From Umezawaea tangerina (GTDB lineage: Bacteria > Actinomycetota > Actinomycetes > Mycobacteriales > Pseudonocardiaceae), in assembly GCF_003002815.1 (NCBI RefSeq), contig NZ_PVTF01000017.1, forward strand, positions 120,947-184,946: a stretch of DNA of 64,000 bases. The letters are read 5' to 3'. Below, piece by piece: positions 32,847-41,801 of this stretch. The stretch's first letter is position 1. Each line of letters starts with the position of its first letter. Below the pieces are notes generated by a model. It ran no database searches. It saw nothing but the letters and a program-made list of their open reading frames with translations, and had not been told where the DNA came from. A program made the translations under genes and the position numbers.

Positions 32847-34427
32847 TCAGTTGAGCAGGTGTGCGTATTTCTGGAGTGGGTCGCCCACGGGGTGGGTGGT
32901 TTGGGTTGTCAGTCCTGTTGTTGGTTCTGGGATTGGGGTGCCTGGGCAGGTCAGGTCGTGTTGGGGGGTTTTGCCGTCGATGATGAAGGATTCGACGATG
33001 GTGTCGACGCAGGTGTTGCCGAAGGCGTAGATGCCGTGGTCGCCCTCGTCGGTGACGGTGAGCAGGCGGGAGCCTGCGAATCGTTGGTGGGCGCGTTGGG
33101 CGCCTTCCAGCGGGGTGGCGGGGTCGCGGACGGATTGCACCATGAGGATCGGGGGGACGCCGTGGCCGGTGGGGGGTTTGAGTTGTAGGGGTGGGCGGTG
33201 CCAGAAGGCGCAGGGGGCGGCTAGTTGGTAGTAGCCGACAAGGGGGTAGAGCGCGCCCTGGCGGGCGGATTCGCGGGTGAGGTAGGCGCGGTCGCCGTGG
33301 AACGGGGTGTCGTTGCAGATGACGGAGTAGAGGGTGGCGTTGGGGGCGTCGGGGAAGCGGCCGAGGGTGGTGGACGACGTGGTGAGGGCTGGTTGGTCGA
33401 CGAGTTGGCGGATTGCCGAGAGCTGTTCGGCGCCGGTCTGGAAGGACGTCTTCGAGTACTGCACCCGGACGAGGAACAGGTCCAGGAGCATCGCGGTCAG
33501 CTGTGAGCCGTCACCCAGCGGGAGCGGGTTCGCGGCCAGCCTCGCCCGTGCGTACTCGTAGTTCTGCCTGACGGTCTCGCCGGTCGTGCCGAGGTGGTAC
33601 AGGTCGTCGTGACGTGCCACCCACGGCAGGAAGTCGGTGCGGAAGCGGCGTTCGAAGGCGTAGCCGAAGGACTCGAAGACGGTCTGGAACGTCGAGGTGA
33701 ACTCGGCGTTCGAGTCGATCACGAACTTGTCCACGCGCTGCGGGAAGTAGGTCGCGTAGTAGGCGCCGAGCCAGCTGCCGCCGGAGTAGCCGACCCAGTT
33801 GACCTTGTCGCGGCCGAGCAGGTGCCGCAGCAGGTCGAGGTCGCGGACGGTCTGCTCGGTGTTGACGACCTCGCCGAACTCGCCCGAGCTGGCCTGGCAG
33901 GCCCGCGCCTGCTGCTCGGCGTTGTCGTTGAGCTGCTTGAGGTTGGCCCTGCTCCGGTCGCGCGGGTCGGCCAGCGTGCTCCAGTCGTACCCGCCGCAGG
34001 TGACGTTGGAGCTCTCCCCGGTGCCGCGCACGTCGATCCCGATGACCTCCATGCTCGCCAGCAGCTTGGGCTGCCCGAGGAACAGCAGCGGCATCGTCCG
34101 GCCCGGACCGCCCGGTCCACCGGGGTTGGTCAGGACGCTGCCCCTGGCCTCGCCGCCCACCGGCCGGAGCCTGCTCACGGCGATCGTGATGTCGGTCCGC
34201 GCACCGGTCCGGCGCCAGTCCCTCGGCACCTGGTAGGTGCCGCACTCCAGGCGTTCGCCGCCGGGTGGCAGCCCCTCCGGCGGGTTGGCCGGGTCGAAGC
34301 AGGGTTTCCACTCGATCCGCTGGTCCAGGTACCGGTCGGGCACCCTGGCCTCCTGCGCCTGCGCGGGCAGTCCCCCGCCCAGCAGCGCGCCGACCACGGC
34401 CATCACCATCAGTGGTGTTTTTCGCAT
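32847..34427 (-). CDS. Secreted alpha/beta hydrolase, tripeptidyl aminopeptidase-like (TAP)
   Basis: A 526-residue protein: signal peptide (VMAVVGALLGGGLPAQAQA-type, cleavage after about residue 25), N-terminal alpha/beta hydrolase domain with NPGGPGGPGRT oxyanion loop and nucleophile S215 in VGYSGGSWLG, and a C-terminal TAP-like domain with SVRDPATPLEGA (Asp) and TDEGDHGIYAF (His). It matches the Streptomyces Slp/Tap secreted mycelial proteases that remove tripeptides. The 3' end lies next to repeat copy 3. The 5' neighbour at 34580 is divergent. Confidence 0.9.
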   Translation of the reverse strand: MRKTPLMVMAVVGALLGGGLPAQAQEARVPDRYLDQRIEWKPCFDPANPPEGLPPGGERLECGTYQVPRDWRRTGARTDITIAVSRLRPVGGEARGSVLTNPGGPGGPGRTMPLLFLGQPKLLASMEVIGIDVRGTGESSNVTCGGYDWSTLADPRDRSRANLKQLNDNAEQQARACQASSGEFGEVVNTEQTVRDLDLLRHLLGRDKVNWVGYSGGSWLGAYYATYFPQRVDKFVIDSNAEFTSTFQTVFESFGYAFERRFRTDFLPWVARHDDLYHLGTTGETVRQNYEYARARLAANPLPLGDGSQLTAMLLDLFLVRVQYSKTSFQTGAEQLSAIRQLVDQPALTTSSTTLGRFPDAPNATLYSVICNDTPFHGDRAYLTRESARQGALYPLVGYYQLAAPCAFWHRPPLQLKPPTGHGVPPILMVQSVRDPATPLEGAQRAHQRFAGSRLLTVTDEGDHGIYAFGNTCVDTIVESFIIDGKTPQHDLTCPGTPIPEPTTGLTTQTTHPVGDPLQKYAHLLN

Positions 34428-34579
34428 CCATCCCCCTCAGAACGTGCGAGCCCCCACCTCATCGCCGCGGTGAGGTCCGCCACAACGGTCGAAAGTCGAC
34501 ACCTGGTGGATCGGAAGGACTACGCCATTTCCCGGCCGACGACCTGGGCAGCCCAGCCGCGGGTAAGTACTGTCGTGGG

Positions 34580-35578
34580 GTGGGGATCTTCCGAAGAAAG
34601 CGCCCGGTGGCGGTCGCCCGCGAAGTGGTCCGGGATCACACCTACGACGACCCGATCGTCGACATCGCGGCCGAGGAGATGGACGCGGGCCACCTGCGCG
34701 CGGCCACGACCGTGCTCGCCGAGTGCCGCGACCAGCCGGAGCTGCGCGCGTTGCGGCTCGAGGTGCTGCGCGACCACGCCGTCGGCCACGCCGACGAGCT
34801 GCTGGAGCTCGCCAAGGGCAACACCGACCCCGACCTGTGGCTGCTGGCGGGAGCGTCGTTCATCGGCGAGGCGTGGGCCGTGCGCGGCACCGGCCGGGCC
34901 GAGGACATCGGCGAGGACCGGTTCAAGATGTTCTTCGCGACCCTGCGCAAGGCCGTGTCGCCGCTGCACGAGGCAGCGAACCTGCTGGAGCGCGACGCCG
35001 TGCCGTGGGCGCAGCTCCAGACCACCGGCATGGGGCTCCAGGTCGACCGGGGCCAGAAGGACGAGGTGTGGCGCGAGATCGTCGCGCGCTGCCCGACGCT
35101 GTACCCGGCGCACTGGGTGCGCGCGCAGATCCTGGCCCCCAAGTGGGGCGGGTCGACCGAGGAGATGATGGCGTTCGCCAAGGGCAGCGTGGACGCGGCC
35201 GCCCCCGGTGACCCGGTGGTCGCCATGTTGCCGCTGGCGCACTTCGAGGTGTTCCTGGAGAAGTTCGCCGAGGCCGTGCAGTCGCGCAGCGCGCTGAAGG
35301 TGGCGTCGCTGAAGATGCGGTACTTCGGCAAGGTCCACGAGGAGATCGCCGAGGCGGCGGACAAGTGGGCCATCGCCGTCCCGCGCGCCCACCCGCGGGC
35401 GTTGCAGGCGCACAACCTGTTCGCGGCCGCCTTCGCCCTGGCCGACGACGGCCCGCGCGCCAAGCGCCACCTGCTCGGCATGCGCGACCACGTGCACGAC
35501 ATCCCGTGGACCTACGTCGCCTACCTGGCCTCCGACGTGGAGAAGGAGTACTCGGAGCTGGCGAACAAGTACCTCTAG
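34580..35578 (+). CDS. Hypothetical helical-repeat protein
   Basis: A 332-residue soluble protein that I do not recognise. It is all-helical with paired Ala/Leu-rich helices resembling TPR or HEAT-type repeats: DAGHLRAATTVLAECRDQPE, then ALRLEVLRDHAVGHADELLE. Trp/Tyr-rich motifs appear in the middle and C-terminal half (KWAIAVPRAHPRALQAHNLF). The GTG at 34580 starts VGIFRRKRP. No signal peptide. Its TAG stop shares CTAG with the stop of the convergent mannosidase gene. Confidence 0.55.
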   Translation: MGIFRRKRPVAVAREVVRDHTYDDPIVDIAAEEMDAGHLRAATTVLAECRDQPELRALRLEVLRDHAVGHADELLELAKGNTDPDLWLLAGASFIGEAWAVRGTGRAEDIGEDRFKMFFATLRKAVSPLHEAANLLERDAVPWAQLQTTGMGLQVDRGQKDEVWREIVARCPTLYPAHWVRAQILAPKWGGSTEEMMAFAKGSVDAAAPGDPVVAMLPLAHFEVFLEKFAEAVQSRSALKVASLKMRYFGKVHEEIAEAADKWAIAVPRAHPRALQAHNLFAAAFALADDGPRAKRHLLGMRDHVHDIPWTYVAYLASDVEKEYSELANKYL

Positions 35579-37773
35579 CTCGTCGCCCAGGTCGCCTCGG
35601 CCGGGTCGTCGGTGAGGGTGAACGCGAGCGTCGCGCCGGACCGGAGGGTCTCGACGTCGACCCACGCCTCGTCGCGGTCGGTGCCGTCCACGGTCAGGGC
35701 GCGCACGTACTGCAGCCGCGTCGGGTCCGCCCCCGGCGCCCGCACCTCCAGGTCGGCACCCGGCAGGTGGAGCACCGCGCGGGCGTAGCGGGGCGCGTGC
35801 AGCACGAACCGGCCGGTCCCCGGCACGACCGGGTACAGGCCGAGGGCGCTGAGCACGTACCAGGCGGACATCTGGCCGAGGTCGTCGTTGCCGGTGACGC
35901 CCGCGGGGCCGTCGACGAACAGGGTGTGGGCCGCGCGCACCACGGCCGAGGTCTTCCACGGCCTGCCGATGAGCGCGTACATCCACGGGACGTGCAGGTC
36001 GGGCTCGTTGTTGGGGTTGTAGCGGAACTGGTTGTAGTACTCGTACGGGCCGACGACCCACTTGTCGCGGGCGGTGCCCGCCGGGTCGGCGACCAGGTCG
36101 GGGTAGGCGAAGAAGTCGTCCAGCCTGGCCTCGGCCGCCTCCTGGCCGCCCAGGCGCTCCACCAGGCCGGGGACGTCCTGCTGGACCAGCCACTGGTACT
36201 GCCAGGCGGTGCCCTCGTGGAAGCCGTCGTCGCCCTGCGGGGTGAACGAGGGCAGCCAGCGGCCGTCGGCGAGCCTGGGGCGCGGGAAGCCGGTGAAGCC
36301 GCGGTCGGTCACGGTCGGGTCCCACAGGGTGCGGTGGTTGAGGCCGCGGGCCTCCAGCGCGGCGGCGTCCTCGTCGTGGCCCAACGCCTTCGCCATGATC
36401 GCCAGCGCCGAGTCGGCGAGGGCGTACTCGAGGGTGGCGGAGGCGCCGTGGTGCGGGTCGACGTCCTGGCCCTTGCGCGGGAAGTCCTTGTCGTACTGGA
36501 CGAAACCGCGCGCGAGGTAGGTCGGGTTGCCCGCGCGGCCCTCGAACGGCGAGGACGCGCCGGGCACGCCGGTGGCGTTGCTCCGCAGGGCCGCGTAGGC
36601 CTGCTCCTGCATCCCCTCCAAGGCGCCGAAGCGCCAGAGGTCGACCAGGAACGGGGTGACCGGATCGCCGGTCATCGTGTTGGTCTCCTGGTTCGCGTAC
36701 GCCCAGCGCGGCAGCCAGCCGCCCTGTTCGTGCACGGCGAGCAAGGACCGGGCGACGTCCCGCGCCCGCTCCGGTCGCAGCAGCGCGAGGAGCTGGTTGT
36801 GGCCGCGGTAGGTGTCCCAGAGCGAGAAGTACTCGTGGTAGGTCCACCCGTCCGCCTCGTGCACCTCCCGGTCGAAGCCCCGGTAGCGGCCGTCGACGTC
36901 GTTGCCCGTCAACGGTTGCAGCAGCACGTGGTAGAGCGCGGTGTAGAAGACCGTGCGGTCGACGGGGTCGTCGGTGTCGATCTCGACCGACCCGAGCTCC
37001 TCGCGCCACGCGGCCTCCGCGAGCGCGCGCAGCTCGTCGAACGACCTCCCGCGCGCCTCGGCCAGGTTCAGGTCGGCGCCCGCCGGGTCCACTTGGGACA
37101 GGGCGGTGGCCGCGGTGACCGGGCCGGGGTCGAAGCCCACCCACGCGCCGCGCAGACCGGACGCCCCCGAGGCGCCGCCCCAGATCCCGGAGGTCCGGAA
37201 AGGACGGTCGAACGTCGTGGTGAAGTGCGTGACGTACGGCTTGCCGCCGCAGAACGCCTGCGCCGTCACGGTTCCGGCCAGCGTGCGGTCGTCGACGACC
37301 CGGATCGCGCTGGCGAACACCGGCTCCTTGTCGTTGGCCTGGCCGACGTTCACCAGCACCGTGCCCGGCACGCCCTCGGGGAAGGTGAACCGCTCGACGC
37401 CGCAGCGCGGGGTCGCCGTGCACTCGACCTCGATGCCGCCCGCCAGCTCGACCCGGTAGTAGCCGGGCTTGCCGACCTCGCCGTCGTGGGAGTAGCGCGA
37501 GCCGTACAGCGCGTGGTCGAACGTCTTCGGCAGCGGACCGGTGACCGGCAGGATCGACACCAGCCCGCCCTGCTCCCAGCAGCCGGCGCCGGACAGGAAG
37601 AAGTGGCCGAACCCGCGGATCACCGGGTCGTCGTAGCGGTAGCCCGCGTAGTGCGACCCGATCGGGCTCGACTGGGCCTTGCCGAACGGCATCGAGGCGC
37701 CGGGGAACGTGTTCCCGTCGTCCTTGGTCCCGATGAACGTGTTCACGGCGGCGATCGGCTCGGCAGGGGTCAC
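35575..37773 (-). CDS. GH92 family alpha-mannosidase
   Basis: A 732-residue protein of glycoside hydrolase family 92: VNTFIGTKDDGNTFPGASMP at the start, YSLWDTYRGHNQ-type (EYFSLWDTYRGHNQLLAL), and the C-terminal domain with GNDDLGQMSAWYVLSALGLY carrying the catalytic acid/base pair region. Family enzymes are calcium-dependent exo-alpha-mannosidases. No signal peptide is evident from the GTG at 37773 (an earlier start to 37836 adds only polar residues), so it may act inside the cell. It is divergent from the LacI gene, with two operator-like palindromes between or at their starts. Confidence 0.9.
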   Translation of the reverse strand: MTPAEPIAAVNTFIGTKDDGNTFPGASMPFGKAQSSPIGSHYAGYRYDDPVIRGFGHFFLSGAGCWEQGGLVSILPVTGPLPKTFDHALYGSRYSHDGEVGKPGYYRVELAGGIEVECTATPRCGVERFTFPEGVPGTVLVNVGQANDKEPVFASAIRVVDDRTLAGTVTAQAFCGGKPYVTHFTTTFDRPFRTSGIWGGASGASGLRGAWVGFDPGPVTAATALSQVDPAGADLNLAEARGRSFDELRALAEAAWREELGSVEIDTDDPVDRTVFYTALYHVLLQPLTGNDVDGRYRGFDREVHEADGWTYHEYFSLWDTYRGHNQLLALLRPERARDVARSLLAVHEQGGWLPRWAYANQETNTMTGDPVTPFLVDLWRFGALEGMQEQAYAALRSNATGVPGASSPFEGRAGNPTYLARGFVQYDKDFPRKGQDVDPHHGASATLEYALADSALAIMAKALGHDEDAAALEARGLNHRTLWDPTVTDRGFTGFPRPRLADGRWLPSFTPQGDDGFHEGTAWQYQWLVQQDVPGLVERLGGQEAAEARLDDFFAYPDLVADPAGTARDKWVVGPYEYYNQFRYNPNNEPDLHVPWMYALIGRPWKTSAVVRAAHTLFVDGPAGVTGNDDLGQMSAWYVLSALGLYPVVPGTGRFVLHAPRYARAVLHLPGADLEVRAPGADPTRLQYVRALTVDGTDRDEAWVDVETLRSGATLAFTLTDDPAEATWATS

Positions 37774-37831
37774 CCGGTCATTATCGTGATCCCGATCACC
37801 GGCGCCACCCGGCGGGACGTGGACCCCTGCT

Positions 37832-37843
37832 GACACCGTTGTC
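37832..37843. promoter_or_regulatory. LacI-type operator candidate 1
   Basis: GACACCGTTGTC differs by one base from the perfect palindrome at 37952. It lies 59 bp upstream of the mannosidase start. The central CG dinucleotide is typical of LacI-family sites. Confidence 0.5.
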
Positions 37844-37949
37844 GACCGCCGCCCGCACCATTCGGTCTGCTGCGGATGGGCGCTTGACCTGCTTGACCGG
37901 TTCGGAACCGTTGACAGGAGGCGTGGGATCGGTGTGAAATGCCGCCACT

Positions 37950-39005
37950 ATGACAACGTTGTCCGCGAGTGGTGCGCCCCCGATGGCGGGCGCGGCTGGG
38001 CGCAAGGTGCGTCGCGCGACCATGAACGACGTCGCACGGCTGGCAGGCGTCAGCATCAAGACCGTGTCCCGTGTCGTCAACGACGAGCCGGGGGTGCACC
38101 CGGCGACCGCCGAGCGCGTGCTCGCGGCCATCGACCAACTCGGTTTCCGCCGCAACCTCAGCGCGCGCAACCTGCGCCGCGGGTCGTCGACGGGCACGAT
38201 CGGGCTGGTCCTCGAAGACGTCGCCAACCCCTTCTACTCCGGGGTCACCCGCGCCGTGGAGGAGATCTCCCGCCTGCGCGGCCGCCAGGTGATCACCGGC
38301 TCCTCCGACGAGGACCCGGCCCGTGAACGCGAGCTCGCGCTGGAGTTCTGCTCCCGCCGGGTCGACGGGCTGCTGATCGTGCCCGCCGGGCTCCAGCACG
38401 GCTACCTCGTGCCCGAGATGCGCGCGGGCACACCCGTGGTGTTCCTGGACCGGCCCGCGGGTGACGTCGTCGCCGACACCGTCCTGGTGGACAACATCGG
38501 CGGCACCATCGAGGCCGTGGCGCACCTCGCGGCGCACGGCCACCGGCGGATCGCCTTCCTCGGCGACGCCCCGGACATCTTCACCGCCAACGAACGCCTG
38601 CGCGGCTACCGCGAGGGCTGCGTCCGGTCGGGGGTCGGCTACCAGGAGGACCTGGTGGTCATGGGCCCGCACGACGAGCGCAGCATCGCCTCCGCGCTGC
38701 ACCGGTTGAAGGGCTTCCGCGAGCCGCCGACGGCGCTGGTGGCGGGCAACAACCGGATCACCGTGCACGTGCTGCGCGCGCTCGCGAACGTCGTCGAGCG
38801 GCCCGCGCTGGTGGGCTTCGACGACTTCGAGCTCGCCGACCTGCTCTCCCCGCCGGTGAGCGTGATCGCGCACGACGCGAGCGCGCTCGGCAAGGCCGCC
38901 GGGGACCTCCTCTTCGCCCGACTCGACGGCGACAGCTCGCCACCGCGCCGCGTCGTGCTGCCGGTGCGCTTGGTACCACGTGGATCAGGGGAGGTTCGTG
39001 CGTGA
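37950..39005 (+). CDS. LacI-family transcriptional regulator
   Basis: 351 residues from the ATG at 37950. The HTH is MNDVARLAGVSIKTVSRVVN (about residues 25-44), followed by a periplasmic-binding-like domain (GTIGLVLEDVANPFYSGVTR) of standard LacI length. ATG at 37983 or 38022 would give a shorter, more typical N-terminus. Adjacent manA and sugar ABC genes plus the divergent mannosidase suggest it senses a mannose-related sugar. Its TGA overlaps the GTG of manA. Confidence 0.9.
   Translation: MTTLSASGAPPMAGAAGRKVRRATMNDVARLAGVSIKTVSRVVNDEPGVHPATAERVLAAIDQLGFRRNLSARNLRRGSSTGTIGLVLEDVANPFYSGVTRAVEEISRLRGRQVITGSSDEDPARERELALEFCSRRVDGLLIVPAGLQHGYLVPEMRAGTPVVFLDRPAGDVVADTVLVDNIGGTIEAVAHLAAHGHRRIAFLGDAPDIFTANERLRGYREGCVRSGVGYQEDLVVMGPHDERSIASALHRLKGFREPPTALVAGNNRITVHVLRALANVVERPALVGFDDFELADLLSPPVSVIAHDASALGKAAGDLLFARLDGDSSPPRRVVLPVRLVPRGSGEVRA
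37952..37963. promoter_or_regulatory. LacI-type operator candidate 2
   Basis: GACAACGTTGTC is perfectly palindromic with a central CG, and lies two bases into the ATG at 37950. If that ATG is used, the operator lies inside the coding sequence; otherwise it is in the leader of a later start (37983 or 38022). This suggests autoregulation. Confidence 0.55.
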
Positions 39006-40009
39006 GCTCCGGTGACAGACCAGTCCTACTACCGGCCAACCAGCCCAGGCAGTTCTACCGGGGTGGCGCGTCGATAGCGGCGCTGCGCGGTGACGCGTCG
39101 GCCGACTTCGGCCCGGAGGACTGGGTGGCGTCGACCACGACCCTCTACGGCCGCGACGACGCCGGGTTGACCGTGCTGCCGGACGGCACGCTGCTGCGCG
39201 ACGCCGTGGCGGCCGACCCGACCGGGTGGCTGGGTGCCGCGCACGTGGCCGAGTTCGGGGCGGACACCGCGCTGCTGGTGAAGCTCCTGGACGCGGGGCA
39301 GCGGCTGCCGGTGCACTGCCACCCGTCCAACGCCTTCGCCTCGGCGCACCTCGGTTGCCGCCACGGCAAGACGGAGTCGTGGATCGTCGTCGGCACCAGC
39401 GGGCCGGAGCCGACCGTCTACATCGGATTCCGCGACGACGTGACCGACGAGCGGCTGGAGTCGTGGGTGGCCGCCCAGGACACCGACGAGATGCTCGCCG
39501 CGCTCAACCCGGTCCAGGTGGCCGCGGGCGACACGGTGTTCGTGCCCGCCGGGCTGCCGCACGCGATCGGCGAGGGCGTGTTCATCGTCGAGCTCCAGCA
39601 GCCGACGGACTTCTCGGTCACGTTGGAGTGGAAGGGATTCCTCGCCAACGCCGACATCGGCCACCTCGGGCTGGGCTACGACACGGCGCTGGAGTGCGTC
39701 GACCACTCCGGGTGGGCCAAGACGCTGGACTCGCTGATCCGCCGCACCGGTGGCGACCCGGCCGAGGTGGTGAACCTCTTCTCCGAGCAGGCCGACCCGT
39801 TCTTCCGGGCCGACCGGCTCCAGGTGAGCGGGTCGCTGGTCCTCGAACCGTCGTTCGCGGTGCTCGTGGTGCTCGACGGCGAGGGAACGCTCGGCGACGT
39901 GCCGCTGCGCAAGGGCAGCACGGTCGTCGTCCCGCACGGTGCTGGTGAGGAGGTGCTCAACGGTGAGCTCGTCGCGATCCGATGCAGGCCGCCGAGGGTG
40001 GCGGGGTAG
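39002..40009 (+). CDS. manA: Mannose-6-phosphate isomerase, class I
   Basis: A 335-residue cupin enzyme. Zinc ligands are visible as H105 and H107 in LPVHCHPSNAF and E125 in GKTESW; a further His lies in VPAGLPHAIGEG. It interconverts mannose-6-phosphate and fructose-6-phosphate, feeding imported mannose into glycolysis. GTG at 39002 overlaps the LacI TGA, so manA is in the regulator's operon and is followed by the ABC importer. Confidence 0.93.
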   Translation: MSSGDRPVLLPANQPRQFYRGGASIAALRGDASADFGPEDWVASTTTLYGRDDAGLTVLPDGTLLRDAVAADPTGWLGAAHVAEFGADTALLVKLLDAGQRLPVHCHPSNAFASAHLGCRHGKTESWIVVGTSGPEPTVYIGFRDDVTDERLESWVAAQDTDEMLAALNPVQVAAGDTVFVPAGLPHAIGEGVFIVELQQPTDFSVTLEWKGFLANADIGHLGLGYDTALECVDHSGWAKTLDSLIRRTGGDPAEVVNLFSEQADPFFRADRLQVSGSLVLEPSFAVLVVLDGEGTLGDVPLRKGSTVVVPHGAGEEVLNGELVAIRCRPPRVAG

Positions 40010-40023
40010 TCAGGGAGCGCGGG

Positions 40024-40794
40024 GTGGCCGTGGCTGACCCGCTGCTGGACGCACGTGACCTGGTCAAGCACTACGGCGGCGTGGAAGCCCTGCGGGGAGC
40101 CTCGTTCACCGCGTACGCGGGTGAGGTCGTCTCGCTGATCGGCGACAACGGCGCGGGCAAGTCGACGCTGGTGAAGTGCCTGTCCGGCGTCGAACGGCCG
40201 GACTCCGGCACTGTGGCGTTCGACGGGCGACCGGTCGAGCTGGACTCGCCGGTCGCGGCGCGGGCGCTCGGCATCGAGACCGTGTTCCAGGACCTGGCCG
40301 TGGCTCCGGACCTGGACCCGGCCGCGAACCTGTTCCTGGGCAGGGAGCTGCGCAAGCCCGGTGTGCTCGGCTGGTTGGGCGTGCTGGACAAGAAGGAGAT
40401 GCGGCGGCGGGCGATCGGGTCGTTCGACGACCTGGGCGTCACGCTGCAGAGCATCGACGTGCCGATCGGCTCGCTCTCGGGCGGGCAGCGGCAGAGCGTC
40501 GCGGTCGCCAGGTCCGTGGTGTGGGCCAGCAAGCTGGTCTTCATGGACGAGCCGACGGCCGCGCTCGGCGTGGTGCAGCGCGAACGCGTCCTCGACGTGA
40601 TCCGCCGCGTCCGCGACCAGGGCATGGCCGTGGTGCTGATCAGCCACAACATGCCCGAGGTGCTGGCGGTGTCCGACCGCGTCGAGGTGCTGCGGCTCGG
40701 GAAGAGGGTGGCCCGGTTCCGGGCCGCCGACACGACCGTCGAGGAGCTGGTCGGCGCCATGACCGGCGCGCTCTCCCAGGAGGACGCCGGATGA
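40024..40794 (+). CDS. Sugar ABC transporter ATP-binding protein (single-domain, FrcA-like)
   Basis: A 256-residue ATPase: Walker A GDNGAGKST, signature LSGGQRQ, Walker B LVFMDEPTAAL, H-loop SHNMPE. Unlike the double-domain RbsA, it has one nucleotide-binding domain, as in the FrcA (fructose/mannose/ribose) type, so it should act as a homodimer. The GTG at 40024 has GGGAG upstream. The permease gene overlaps its stop (ATGA). Confidence 0.92.
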   Translation: MAVADPLLDARDLVKHYGGVEALRGASFTAYAGEVVSLIGDNGAGKSTLVKCLSGVERPDSGTVAFDGRPVELDSPVAARALGIETVFQDLAVAPDLDPAANLFLGRELRKPGVLGWLGVLDKKEMRRRAIGSFDDLGVTLQSIDVPIGSLSGGQRQSVAVARSVVWASKLVFMDEPTAALGVVQRERVLDVIRRVRDQGMAVVLISHNMPEVLAVSDRVEVLRLGKRVARFRAADTTVEELVGAMTGALSQEDAG

Positions 40795-41792
40795 CGCCCC
40801 AGCGGAAGTCCCTCGCCAAGCGGCTCGTCGGCACCAACACGCTGTGGATCGCGCTGGTGCTGCTGCTCCTGATCGCGGTGTTCGGCGCGTTGCGGCCGGA
40901 CGCGGTGCTCACCGTGTTCACCCTCCAGACCACGCTCGTGGAGACGTCGGTCCTGCTGGTGCTCGCGGTCGGCATGACGTTCGTGATCATCACGTCCGGG
41001 ATCGACCTGTCCGTCGGGTCGGTGCTGGTGTTCTCCGGCGTCACGTCGGCGATGACGATGAACTCGCTCAACGGCGGCGACGCCACGAACGCGGGCTGGG
41101 GCGTGGTCGTGGTCGGGCTGCTGGTGGCGTTGGCCAGCGGCGCGGCCTGGGGCCTGCTCAACGGGCTGCTGATCGCGAAGGCCAAGATCCCGCCGCTGAT
41201 CGTGACGCTGGGGTCGTTCGGTGCCGCGCTCGGCGCCGGGCAGCTGATCTCCAACGGCTCCAACGTGAGCGGCGTGCCGAACGTGCTGAGCAACAACCTC
41301 GGCACCGGCACGACGTTCGGCGTCCCCAACCTGGTGATCCTGGCGGCGGTGGTGACCGCGCTGGGCGCGCTGCTGCTGGGCACCACCAGGTTCGGGCGGC
41401 ACACCTACGCGATCGGCTCCAACGAGGAGGCCGCCCGGCGGGTCGGCATCGGGGTCACCCGGCACCTGATGGCGGTCTACCTGCTGGCCGGTGTGCTCGC
41501 GGGGCTGGCCGGGTTCATGGCGATGGCGTACTTCCGGGTCGCGTCGGTCACCGGGCACGACACCGACAACCTCAACGCCATCGCGGGTGTGGTGCTCGGC
41601 GGCACGTCGCTGTTCGGCGGTGCCGGTTCGATCGTCGGGACGATCTTCGGCGTGTTCATCCCCGCGGTGCTGCGCAAGGGTTTCGTCATCGTGGGCGTCA
41701 ACGTGTACTGGCAGCCGATCGCCGTGGCGATCGTGCTGGTGGCCGCGGTGTGGTTCGACCAGTCGCGCCGCAAGGCGCGAGACCGAAGCTAG
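40791..41792 (+). CDS. Sugar ABC transporter permease (FrcC/RbsC-like)
   Basis: A 333-residue membrane protein with about 8-10 transmembrane helices. Family marks: MTFVIITSGIDLSVGSVL, the EAA-like loop TYAIGSNEEAARRVGI, and DNLNAIAGVVLGGTSLFGG. It pairs with the ATPase at 40024 and the binding protein at 41802 to import a monosaccharide. ATG overlaps the ATPase stop. Confidence 0.93.
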   Translation: MTPQRKSLAKRLVGTNTLWIALVLLLLIAVFGALRPDAVLTVFTLQTTLVETSVLLVLAVGMTFVIITSGIDLSVGSVLVFSGVTSAMTMNSLNGGDATNAGWGVVVVGLLVALASGAAWGLLNGLLIAKAKIPPLIVTLGSFGAALGAGQLISNGSNVSGVPNVLSNNLGTGTTFGVPNLVILAAVVTALGALLLGTTRFGRHTYAIGSNEEAARRVGIGVTRHLMAVYLLAGVLAGLAGFMAMAYFRVASVTGHDTDNLNAIAGVVLGGTSLFGGAGSIVGTIFGVFIPAVLRKGFVIVGVNVYWQPIAVAIVLVAAVWFDQSRRKARDRS

Positions 41793-41801
41793 GAGGAGAA
41801 C

